Below, one piece after another: positions 7,015 through 16,999 of a stretch of 64,000 bases of DNA (within the stretch, counting starts at the first letter, position 1; the number at the start of each line of letters is the position of its first letter). The notes below the pieces were generated by a model. It had not been told where the DNA came from. It saw only the letters and a program-made list of their open reading frames with translations, and made no database searches. The position numbers were made by a program, and so were the translations under genes. The stretch lies in the NCBI GenBank assembly GCA_963556495.2, contig OY747703.1:60660796-60724795 (forward strand), given 5' to 3'. This DNA is from Valencia hispanica. Lineage: Eukaryota; Chordata; Actinopteri; Cyprinodontiformes; Valenciidae.

Positions 7015-10000
7015 ATGGACAGCAGCGGGGAGCGTCCGGCGGCGGAGGACGAGGCGGCGTGCACGTCGGCATCCGAGGGTCTGGAGGAGGGGGAGGTGGA
7101 GGGGGAGACGCTGCTGATCGTGGAGTCGGAGGACCAGGAGGACATGTCACATGACCAGAGCGGCGACTCGCTGACCAGCGACGTGGGCGAGGAGACGGAC
7201 GGCGGCTGGGCCTGTGAGGACATGTCCTTCTACTGCGACCGCTGCCACAAGTGGATCCCTGCAGGTGAGCCAATCAGAGCGCAGCTCTCCAGCCGGTTCC
7301 GGTTCTGACCCAGTTCTGTCCCGGTTGCAGCTCAGCTCCGCGGAGAGCAGCCCAGCTACCTGAAGGGAGACAACTTCTTTAAATTCGTGTGCTGCGACTG
7401 CTCCGAGGACGGGAAGGAGAGCTACGACAGGATGAGGCTCACCTGGCAGCAGGTAAGCCCCGCCCCCTCAGCAGCTCGGTCCACGCCCTGCAGGTAGAAA
7501 CAGGCTTCCTGCGTACAGGTGGTGATGCTGGCCATGTACAACCTGTCGCTGGAGGGAACGGGACGGCAGGGCTACTTCAGGTGGAAGGAGGACATCTGCG
7601 CCTTCATCGGTCGCCACTGGAACTTCCTGCTGGGCAACAGGTCAGTCGGTCACCTGACCCGACCCGACCAGGTGTTCTTTCAAAATAAAAGCTCAACAGC
7701 AGGCGCTGACGGTGAACCCTGCGCTCTACAGGAAGAAAACGTCCACATGGTGGAGCACGGTCGCCGGCTGCCTGTCGGTCGGAAGCCCCGCCTTCTTCCG
7801 CTCCGGAGCGCAGGAGTTCGGAGAACCCGGTTGGTGGAAGCTGGTCCAGAACCGACCTCCAACCCTGAGACCGGATGGGGACAAATCCAGCGCCAGGACT
7901 AAAGGTGAGTGGCGGCGTCCGGGCTGCCTGGTTCCGCCCACAGGACACCTGACCTGTGTTGTTCCCTGCAGCCTCCAGGCCTCCTTGCTCCGCCCCCTGA
8001 TCTTTCTTGTTCTCTGCAGCCTCCAGGCTCCGCCCCCTGACCTGTGTTGTTCCCTACAGCCGCCTGGCTCCGCCCCCTGACCTGTGTTGTTCCCTGCAGC
8101 CGCCTTGCTCCGCCCCCTGACCTGTGTTGTTCCCTGCAGCCTCCAGGCCGCCCATGGATCCCATCATCACGGTGGAAGGCCTGAGGAAGCGCGGCGCCCG
8201 GAATCCTGTGGAGAACGCCATGCAGCTGAAAGAGAAGCGTTCCCGCACGCAGGAGGCCAAGGACATCCGGCGGGCGCAGAAGGAGGCGGCCAGCGGCTTC
8301 GCCGACCGCAGCGCCTCCTCCACCCCCGTCAAGCTGGGGGCGTGTCGCGGCGGGCGGCGCCCAGACCTGGTCCTGGAGCGAGGCGAGGTCATCGACTTCT
8401 CCTCTCTCAGCTCCTCGGACAGAACGCCGCTCACAAGCCCCTCCCCCTCGCCGTCGCCCGACTTCTCTGGACCCGGAACGCCCGCCTCCCATTCGGCCAC
8501 GCCCAGCCTGCTGTCGGAGGCGGACCTCATCCCCGACGCCATGCCTCCTCAGGCGCTCTTCCACGGTGAGTCCGCTGCCGCCTCGGCCGTTTGTCGTCCC
8601 GTTGTGGTGATGTCACTTCCTGTCTGCCGACTCTGCCTACAGATGACGAGGAGACGGAGGGGATGATCGACCCCGGAATGGAGGACCTCCCTCCGCCCAA
8701 CGTTGGCCACGCCGGACGGAAGAAGCCCCGCCCCCTCCGGCCTCTCATCAAACGGGAGGCGGAGAGCGAGGACGACGACGCGGACCGCTTCGAAGAGCCG
8801 GCGGGCCGCAGCGAGGCTCCACCTCCTTCCTGTCGGGGGGCGTCGGAGCGCCGGAGGATGACTCTTCCTGATAAACTGGAGGCCCCGCCCGCTCCCCGTT
8901 GCTCCGCCCTCAGCCTGTACGAGGAGCGGCTGCTGCTGCGGCGGCTGGACGCCTGTCCGCTAGCGCTCGCCGTCACGCCTCAGGCCAGACGCCTCCGCAG
9001 GAAGCTGCTGGTCCGCCAGGCCCGGCGCCAGAGAGGGCTCCCTCTGCTGGACGTCGACCGGGCCGTCAGCGCCGCGCTCAGCCTGGTGGGCGGGATCTAC
9101 GGCTCGCAGGAGGCGGGGCCACGCGTCGGGAGTGGGGTTAAGGGCAAGTACTGCACCAGCAGCGAGGAGCAGCGGATTCTGGATCGGTTCCAGGTAGGCG
9201 GTACCGGGTCAGAACCTCCCGAGGGTTCCAGGTAGAACGTCTGATCCGATGCGTCTCTGTTCCTGCAGATGAGCGCGGCGGGAAGAAGAAGCGTTCCGCA
9301 GCGCGGCGCCTCTTTCTGGCACCGCCTAATGGGAGCCGACGGCGGTCTGGATCAGAACATCAGGAGTCCGTACACGGCCCGCGTCCTCAAGCCCTTCATC
9401 AGGTCCGAAACGCTCCGATCAAACGGACCGAGCGGCGCCGCTCCTTCTCACCTGCTCTCTTCCTGTTCCACAGGAGGGACTTTGAGTCGCGGCCCCTGAA
9501 GCTCCGCCTCCTGGCCGAGATCCGGGCCCATCCTCACAGGAAGGATCCGGACTGGATCCCGAAGGCCGACGCTCCGATCGACTACTGCTACGTCCGACCC
9601 GGCCACATCCCCTCGGTCAACGCCATGTGCCACGACGGTTTCTGGCCAGGTAGCTCCGCCCCCTCTGCCTTCTCCTGCTGCCGTGTCTACCTGTAGTCTG
9701 AGCTCAGGTGTGTCCCTCCAGGTGTGGACCTGTCCGAGTGCCTGCAGTACCCAGACTTCAGCGTGGTGGCGCTCTACAAGAAGGTGGTGGTGGGCTTCGG
9801 GTTCATGGTGCCGGATGTGAAGTACAACGAGGCGTACATCTCCTTCCTGCTGGTCCACCCCGAGTGGAGACGGGCCGGCATCGGCACCTTCATGATCTAC
9901 CACCTGATCCAGGTGAGTCCCGCGGAGGGGGCGGGGCCTCTGGGAGGGGGCAGGGCCTCTGGGAGGGGGCAGGGCCTCTGGAGCCGTGCTGGAACGTGTT

Positions 10001-10191
10001 CTGCTGCTGTCTTCCAGACGTGCATGGGGAAAGACGTGACGCTCCACGTGTCGGCCAGCAACCCGGCCATGCTGCTCTACCAGAAGTTCGGCTTCAAGGC
10101 CGAGGAGTACATCCTGGACTTCTACGACAAGTTCTACCCGCTGGACAGCGCCGAATGCCGCCACGCCTTCTTCCTGCGCCTGAGGCGCTGA
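7015..10191 (+). CDS. kat14: KAT14/CSRP2BP, ATAC-complex lysine acetyltransferase 14
   Basis: Ten coding exons join in frame: 7015-7264, 7331-7452, 7519-7640, 7732-7904, 8140-8565, 8643-9193, 9269-9402, 9474-9649, 9722-9912 and 10018-10191. They give 772 residues; human is about 782. All introns are GT-AG and short (66-235 bp). The N-terminus has the acidic family block ASEGLEEGEVEGETLLIVES (residues 19-38) and a cysteine cluster (C74, C77, C104, C107) resembling a zinc-binding module. Conserved blocks include GYFRWKEDICAFI, KTSTWWSTVAGCLSVGSP, DPIITVEGLRKR and SSDRTPLTSPSPSPSPDFSG. The C-terminal GNAT domain (about 650-772) has the acetyl-CoA motif RRAGIG at 701-706 and NPAMLLYQKFGF at 730-741. 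KAT14 (ATAC2) is a nuclear subunit of the ATAC histone acetyltransferase complex and binds the LIM protein CSRP2. The ATG at 7015 has a good context (G at -3 and +4) and lies 16 bp into its exon, so a non-coding upstream leader exon is required. Confidence 0.97.
7930..8139 (+). repeat. KAT14 intron-4 minisatellite duplicating the 3' splice site
   Basis: About five tandem units fill most of the 235-bp intron before KAT14 exon 5. AG acceptors fall at 7971, 8019, 8059, 8099 and the real site 8139; spacing is 48 then 40, 40 and 40 bp. Most units contain a branch-point-like CTGAC, a pyrimidine-rich GTTGTTCCCTGCAG and then a copy of the first bases of exon 5 (CCTCCAGG or CCGCC). Starting at the first or second copy meets an in-frame TGA (7998-8000 or 8118-8120). 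The third and fourth shift the frame. Only 8139 gives the conserved reading K-A-S-R-P-P-M-D-P. Confidence 0.92.
9925..9981 (+). repeat. 19-bp tandem repeat in KAT14 intron 9
   Basis: Three G-rich units (GAGGGGGCRGGGCCTCTGG) at 9925, 9944 and 9963 lie inside the 105-bp intron between the two GNAT-domain exons. They contain runs of five Gs on the transcribed sense strand. Confidence 0.9.
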
Positions 10192-10298
10192 GGCGTGGGA
10201 CGGGCTGGAGCGTGGCGGCCCGGTCTGGTTCTGGTTGCTGTTATAATGGAGAAGCAGATAATATTTTTTTTTAAAACAACATTTCTAATCAAATCTGA

Positions 10299-10304
10299 AT
10301 AAAT
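10299..10304 (+). other. KAT14 polyadenylation signal AATAAA
   Basis: AATAAA lies 108 bp after the KAT14 stop, followed by a TCTGTCGTCTG stretch. It is the first canonical signal downstream of PET117 as well as of KAT14, and gives a short 3' UTR. Confidence 0.8.
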
Positions 10305-10397
10305 CTGTCGTCTGAATCATTTCCTGTCAGAAACACACTTCCTGCTGCTAGGGGTATGAATAATTCTGGGCTAGCGATTTGTATTTTTCATGTTTGA

Positions 10398-10412
10398 CCA
10401 GCAGGTGGTGCT
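10398..10412 (+). promoter_or_regulatory. CTCF-like motif downstream of KAT14
   Basis: CCAGCAGGTGGTGCT differs from CCASYAGRKGGCRSY at one position (T for C at position 12). It lies about 100 bp past the KAT14 poly(A) signal. Together with the sites near 1954-2000 and 4767 it could bracket the PET117-KAT14 unit. Confidence 0.35.
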
Positions 10413-10447
10413 GGAACGCTGATCAATTAAAAGGAAACAGAAATATG

Positions 10448-10469
10448 CTTCTTCTTCTTCTTCTTCTTC
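10448..10469 (+). repeat. (CTT)7 microsatellite
   Basis: A 22-bp run of CTT repeats lies downstream of KAT14. Confidence 0.95.
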
Positions 10470-10779
10470 AACAAAAATGAAGCTGGAATCCTTCAGGTGT
10501 TTTTATTATATTTAATACAGAATAATGACGAATATGGAAAACAAGAGTGGAGCCAAAACAGGATCATCGCTCAATATATGATATATTTAGTAACGATCGA
10601 TGATCCTAGTCCTGGTGTCTGAATCACACTGATTGTAGAGCGTCTGTTAAACTCTCTAACATGATATATTCCCTACATAGAACTCATAAATTAATCCTCA
10701 TTACTAACAAATATTACCTGCTTTCTTTATTACACTTCTACAGTAAAAACACATCAAGATGCTCAACTTTATTTTGCTA

Positions 10780-12787
10780 GGCAAGGCAATTTTATTTGTA
10801 TATGACACTTTCAACAGCCGGGTAATTCAAGGTGCTTTACATGATTTGGTGATTTAAAAGAAACACATAAAAGAAACACACATTACACATGATACACAAT
10901 AAAGCAAGAGAAAAATAAAATAAAAAAATAAAAAAGCAAGAGAGCATGAACACATTTCATACATATGACATCAAGCATTTACTCAAAGGCAATTCTAAAC
11001 AGATGGTTTTTAGTCTCGATTTAAAGCAGTTCAGAGTTTCAGCAGCTCTACACTCGTCAGGAAGTCTGTTCCAGATAAGGGGAGCATAGAAACTGAAAGC
11101 TGCTTCTCCATGTTTAGTTCTGAGTCTAGGGATGTTTAGTAGGCTAGAGTTGGAGGACCTGAGTGGTCTTGGTGGTTGGTACCATGACAACAGGTCTTCA
11201 TCATACTTTGGTGCTAAGCCATGTAATGATTTATAAACTAGTAAACGTATTTAGAAGTCTATTCTCTGAGCTACAGGGAGCCAGTGTAAGGACTTTAGAA
11301 CTGGGGTGATGTGCTCTACTTTCCTGGTTCTAGTGAGGAACACGAGCAGCAGCGTTCTGGATCAGCTGCAGCTGTCTGATTGACTTTTTAGGCAGACCTG
11401 TGAAGACGCTGTTGCAGTAATCAATCCGACTAAAGATAAACGCATGGATGAGTTTTTCTAGGTCCTGTTGTGACATCAGTCCTTTAATCCTAGAAATGTT
11501 CTTCAGGTGATAGAAGGCTGACCTTGTTATTGCCTTTATGTGACCCTGGAGGTTCAGGTCTGAGTCCATTACTACACCTAGATTCCAGGCCTGATCAGTA
11601 GTTTCTAGCTGTATTAATTGAAGCTGTGTGCTGACTGTTGATCGTTCCTCTTTAGGTCCAAAAGTAATTACTTCAGTTTTGTTTCTGTTCAGCTGGAGAA
11701 AGTTATGGCACATCCATCCATTTATTTGGTCAATGCATTGATTTAGGGTTTGAATGGGTTCAGAGTCACCTGGTGACATTGTAATGTAGAGCTGAGTGTC
11801 ATCTGCGTAGTTATGGTAGCTAATGTTATTGGTCGCTATAATCTTGCCTAGTGGGAGCATGTAGATATTAAATAAGAGGGGCCCCAGGATGGAGCCCGGG
11901 GGCACCCCACATGTGATTTCTGTTCGTTCTGATGAAAAGTTTCCTATTGAAACATAGAAGTCCCTGTTCTTTAGGTAAGATTCGAACCAGCCAAGTCCTG
12001 AACCAGAGAGTCCGACCCAGCTCTCCAGTCGTTCCAATAATATATCATGATCAACACTGAGGTCCAACAGAACCAGCACTGTGGTTCTTCCACAGTCTGT
12101 ATTTATGCGGATGTCATTAAATACTTTGAAGAGGACAGTCTCGGTGCTGTGATGAGCGCGGAAACCAGACTGAAAAGCATCAAAACGGTTTGTCATTGTT
12201 ATGAAGCTATTTAACTGCTGAATCCGCTTTTTCAATAATCTTACTGATGAATGGGAGATTAGAGATCGGCCTGTAGTTCTGCATTAACGTGTTGTCCAGA
12301 TTTTTATTCTTTAGCAGCGGTTTAATAACTGCTGTTTTTAAAGCCTGGGGGAAGACACCTGATAGCAGTGATGAGTTCACTATTTGAACAAGATCAGACC
12401 CAATAACAGGAAGAACCTTCTTTAGAAAAGCTGTGGGTAGGATATCAAGACAGCAGGAGGAGGAGCTTAATTGGATAATGATTTTTTCAAGGCTGTTCTG
12501 GTTTAATTCGTGGAATTCAGACATTTTCTCTACATTGTTGTTGATTGGGGATGGCACTGGTTGTGGGTTCGATATTGAGGTACAGATTGACCGTCTAATT
12601 GTTAGAATCTTTTCAGTGAAAAAGCTGCAGATTCATTGCAGGCCCTGGTAGAGTTTAGTTCAGGGGCTACTGTCACTAAAGGATTAGTTAGTCTTCCCAC
12701 TGTTGCAAATAGAGTCCGTGCATTATTAATGTTTCTGTTGATGATTTCAGAAAAGAACGATTCCCTAGCATACTGTTTTTATTCTGC
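10780..12787 (-). mobile_element. 5'-truncated non-LTR retrotransposon (LINE, L2-like)
   Basis: On the - strand the block reads from reverse-transcriptase upstream sequence near 12780 to a 3' tail ending near 10780 in CAAATAAAATTGCCTTGCC, a type of end I associate with abundant fish LINEs. The encoded protein has the polymerase block YADDTQLYI and flanks such as [19 protein letters not shown] and [18 protein letters not shown]. The C-terminal AFSFYAPLIWNRLPDECR is typical of L2-like fish elements. Endonuclease and most 5' sequence are absent, as expected for truncated insertion. A perfect 16-bp inverted repeat sits at the truncation point. Assignment to LINE is firm; the L2 clade is recalled from motif style and not tested. 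Confidence 0.85.
10957..12780 (-). pseudogene. Degraded LINE reverse transcriptase
   Basis: Three open pieces on the - strand (12557-12207, 12235-11330 and 11190-10957) belong to one polyprotein but lie in different frames. Upstream of 12557, RT-linked sequence (SFFSEIINRNINNARTLFA) is readable from about 12780 but is interrupted. The frame is lost near 11325 by an apparent extra C after AARV, and a TAA replaces a lysine-like codon near 11250 within the conserved HWLPVAQRIDF region. The catalytic YADD core is intact in the longest piece. The copy is inactive: truncated, frameshifted and lacking the endonuclease. Confidence 0.85.
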
Positions 12788-12806
12788 TATGCAGAATAAA
12801 AACAGT
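12772..12806. repeat. Perfect 16-bp inverted repeat (hairpin) at the LINE 5' junction
   Basis: ACTGTTTTTATTCTGC, a 3-nt TAT spacer, and its exact complement GCAGAATAAAAACAGT. It falls where the LINE protein homology ends, so one arm may be LINE-derived and the other made during insertion or repair. Confidence 0.9.
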
Positions 12807-13015
12807 AACAATAATATTCCATCAATCATCGACCCAGAAAAATAAAAATAATAATTCAGAGGGAGAAACAGACGTTCGTCCAAGTGGAACATTTACTGAT
12901 TCTCTAGAAAGCAGCAATTATACAAAACACTGACTGAACTACATGAAACATCACAGAGGAAAACTTTGGTACTCCTAATATCAGGGAGGAAGAAGATCAA
13001 AGGATGGTTAGAGAA
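12807..13015. other. Unique spacer between the LINE and the satellite array
   Basis: About 210 bp of AT-rich, apparently single-copy DNA without recognisable features. It ends AGGATGGTTAGAGAAG directly at the first array unit, giving a sharp boundary useful for mapping. Confidence 0.75.
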
Positions 13016-13599
13016 GAAATACTTCTTTAGACTCTCAGAAATACTTCTTTAGACTCATAAATACTTCTTTAGACTCTCAGAAATACTTCTTTAGACTCTC
13101 AGAAATACTTCTTTAGACTCTCATAAATACTTCTTTAGACTCTCAGAAATACTTCTTTAGACTCTCAGAAATACTTCTTTAGACTCTCAGAAATACTTCT
13201 TTAGACTCTCATAAATACTTCTTTAGACTCTCATAAATACTTCTTTAGACTCTCAGAAATACTTCTTTAGACTCATAAATACTTCTTTAGACTCTCAGAA
13301 ATACTTCTTTAGACTCTCAGAAATACTTCTTTAGACTCTCAGAAATACTTCTTTAGACTCTCAGAAATACTTCTTTAGACTCATAAATACTTCTTTAGAC
13401 TCTCAGAAATACTTCTTTAGACTCTCATAAATACTTCTTTAGACTCTCATAAATACTTCTTTAGACTCTCAGAAATACTTCTTTAGACTCTCAGAAATAC
13501 TTCTTTAGACTCTCAGAAATACTTCTTTAGACTCATAAATACTTCTTTAGACTCTCATAAATACTTCTTTAGACTCTCAGAAATACTTCTTTAGACTCA

Positions 13600-15500
13600 T
13601 AAATACTTCTTTAGACTCAGAAATACTTCTTTAGACTCATTAAAACTTCTTTAGACTCTCAGAAATACTTCTTTAGATTCTCATAAATATTTCTTTAGAC
13701 TCTCAGAAATACTTCTTTAGACTCATAAATACTTCTTTAGACTCTCAGAAATACTTCTTTAGACTCATAAATACTTCTTTGACTCTCAGAAATACTTCTT
13801 TAGACTCTCAGAAATACTTCTTTAGACTCTCAGAAATACTTCTTTAGACTCATAAATACTTCTTTAGACTCTCAGAAATACTTCTTTAGACTCTCAGAAA
13901 TACTTCTTTAGACTCATAAATACTTCTTTAGACTCAGAAATACTTCTTTAGACTCATTAAAACTTCTTTAGACTCTCAGAAATACTTCTTTAGATTCTCA
14001 TAAATATTTCTTTAGACTCTCAGAAATACTTCTTTAGACTCATAAATACTTCTTTAGACTCTCAGAAATACTTCTTTAGACTCATAAATACTTCTTTAGA
14101 CTCTCAGAAATACTTCTTTAGACTCTCAGAAATACTTCTTTAGACTCTCAGAAATACTTCTTTAGACTCATAAATACTTCTTTAGACTCTCAGAAATACT
14201 TCTTTAGACTCTCAGAAATACTTCTTTAGACTCATAAATACTTCTTTAGACTCTCAGAAATACTTCTTTAGACTCTCAGAAATACTTCTTTAGACTCTCA
14301 GAAATACTTCTTTAGACTCATAAATACTTCTTTAGACTCTCATAAATACTTCTTTAGACTCTCAGAAATACTTCTTTAGACTCATAAATACTTCTTTAGA
14401 CTCAGAAATACTTCTTTAGACTCATTAAAACTTCTTTAGACTCTCAGAAATACTTCTTTAGATTCTCATAAATATTTCTTTAGACTCTCAGAAATACTTC
14501 TTTAGACTCATAAATACTTCTTTAGACTCTCAGAAATACTTCTTTAGACTCATTAAAACTTCTTTAGACTCTCAGAAATACTTCTTTAGACTCATAAATA
14601 CTTCTTTAGACTCTCAGAAATACTTCTTTAAACTCTCAGAAATACTTCTTTAGACTCATAAATACTTCTTTAGACTCTCAGAAATACTTCTTTAGACTCA
14701 TTAAAACTTCTTTAGACTCTCAGAAATACTTCTTTAGATTCTCATAAATACTTCTTTAGACTCATTAATACTTCTATAGACTATCAGAAATACTTCTTTA
14801 GATTCTCATAAATACTTCTTTAGACTCATCAATACTTCTTTAGACTCTCAGAAATACTTCTTTAGACTCATAAATACTTCTTTAGACTCTCAGAAATACT
14901 TCTTTAGACTCTCAGAAATACTTCTTTAGACTCTCAGTAATACTTCTTTAGACTCATAAATACTTCTTTAGACTCTCAGAAATACTTCTTTAGACTCTCA
15001 GAAATACTTCTTTAGACTCTCAGAAATACTTCTTTAGACTCATAAATACTTCTTTAGACTCTCAGAAATACTTCTTTAGACTCTCAGAAATACTTCTTTA
15101 GACTCTCAGAAATACTTCTTTAGACTCATAAATACTTCTTTAGACTCTCAGAAATACTTCTTTAGACTCATAAATACTTCTTTAGACTCTCAGAAATACT
15201 TCTTTAGACTCTCAGAAATACTTCTTTAGACTCTCAGAAATACTTCTTTAGACTCATAAATACTTCTTTAGACTCTCAGAAATACTTCTTTAGACTCTCA
15301 GAAATACTTCTTTAGACTCATAAATACTTCTTTAGACTCTCAGAAATACTTCTTTAGACTCTCAGAAATACTTCTTTAGACTCTCAGAAATACTTCTTTA
15401 GACTCATAAATACTTCTTTAGACTCTCATAAATACTTCTTTAGACTCTCAGAAATACTTCTTTAGACTCATAAATACTTCTTTAGACTCAGAAATACTTC
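13600..15500 (+). repeat. Array block duplicated about 10.53 kb away
   Basis: Two rare variants are shared at one offset: CTTTGACTC (TTTGACT at 13778 and 24309) and CTCAGTAATAC (CAGTAAT at 14935 and 25466). Both pairs are 10,531 bp apart. The region near 24.1-25.5 kb is therefore a copy of this block. The downstream copy is itself repeated 1,615 bp further on (25924 and 27081 for the same two markers). Confidence 0.8.
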
Positions 15501-16999
15501 TTTAGACTCATTAAAACTTCTTTAGACTCTCAGAAATACTTCTTTAGATTCTCATAAATATTTCTTTAGACTCTCAGAAATACTTCTTTAGACTCATAAA
15601 TACTTCTTTAGACTCTCAGAAATACTTCTTTAGACTCATTAAAACTTCTTTAGACTCTCAGAAATACTTCTTTAGACTCATAAATACTTCTTTAGACTCT
15701 CAGAAATACTTCTTTAAACTCTCAGAAATACTTCTTTAGACTCATAAATACTTCTTTAGACTCTCAGAAATACTTCTTTAGACTCATTAAAACTTCTTTA
15801 GACTCTCAGAAATACTTCTTTAGATTCTCATAAATACTTCTTTAGACTCATTAATACTTCTATAGACTATCAGAAATACTTCTTTAGATTCTCATAAATA
15901 CTTCTTTAGACTCATCAATACTTCTTTAGACTCTCAGAAATACTTCTTTAGACTCATAAATACTTCTTTAGACTCTCAGAAATACTTCTTTAGACTCTCA
16001 GAAATACTTCTTTAGACTCTCAGTAATACTTCTTTAGACTCATAAATACTTCTTTAGACTCTCAGAAATACTTCTTTAGACTCTCAGAAATACTTCTTTA
16101 GACTCTCAGAAATACTTCTTTAGACTCATAAATACTTCTTTAGACTCTCAGAAATACTTCTTTAGACTCTCAGAAATACTTCTTTAGACTCTCAGAAATA
16201 CTTCTTTAGACTCATAAATACTTCTTTAGACTCTCAGAAATACTTCTTTAGACTCATTAAAACTTCTTTAGACTCTCAGAAATACTTCTTTAGACTCATA
16301 AATACTTCTTTAGACTCTCAGAAATACTTCTTTAAACTCTCAGAAATACTTCTTTAGACTCATAAATACTTCTTTAGACTCTCAGAAATACTTCTTTAGA
16401 CTCATTAAAACTTCTTTAGACTCTCAGAAATACTTCTTTAGATTCTCATAAATACTTCTTTAGACTCATTAATACTTCTATAGACTATCAGAAATACTTC
16501 TTTAGATTCTCATAAATACTTCTTTAGACTCATTAATACTTCTATAGACTATCAGAAATACTTCTTTAGACTCTCAAAAATACTTCTTTAGACTCTCATA
16601 AATACTACTTTAGACTCATAAATACTTCTTTAGACTCTCATAAATACTTCTTTAGACTCTCAGACATACTTCTTTAGATTCTCATAAATTATTCTTTAGA
16701 CTCATAAATACTTCTTTAGACTCATAAATACTTCTTTAGACTCTCAGAAATACTTCTTTAGACTCATAAATACTTCTTTAGACTCTCAGAAATACTACTT
16801 TAGACTCATAAATACTTCTTTCGACTCTCATAAATACTACTTTAGACTCACAAATACTTCTTTATACTCATAAATACTTCTTTAGACTCAGAAATACTTC
16901 TTTAGACTCATTAATACTTCTTTAGACTCTCATAAATACTTCTTTAGACTCATAAATACTTCTTTAGACTCTCATAAATACTTCTTTAGACTCTCATAA

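Larger units (their letters stand above)
10321..10779. other. Intergenic DNA between KAT14 and the LINE
   Basis: No gene is seen. It contains a CTCF-like word (10398-10412) and a (CTT)7 run at 10448-10469. The rest is AT-rich sequence without recognisable features. Confidence 0.7.

Noticed and set aside
7899..10164. Long - strand open frames opposite KAT14 (such as 9448-10164 and 7899-8564)
   Set aside because: They are antisense shadows of GC-rich KAT14 exons. The + strand reading matches a known protein across all exon junctions.
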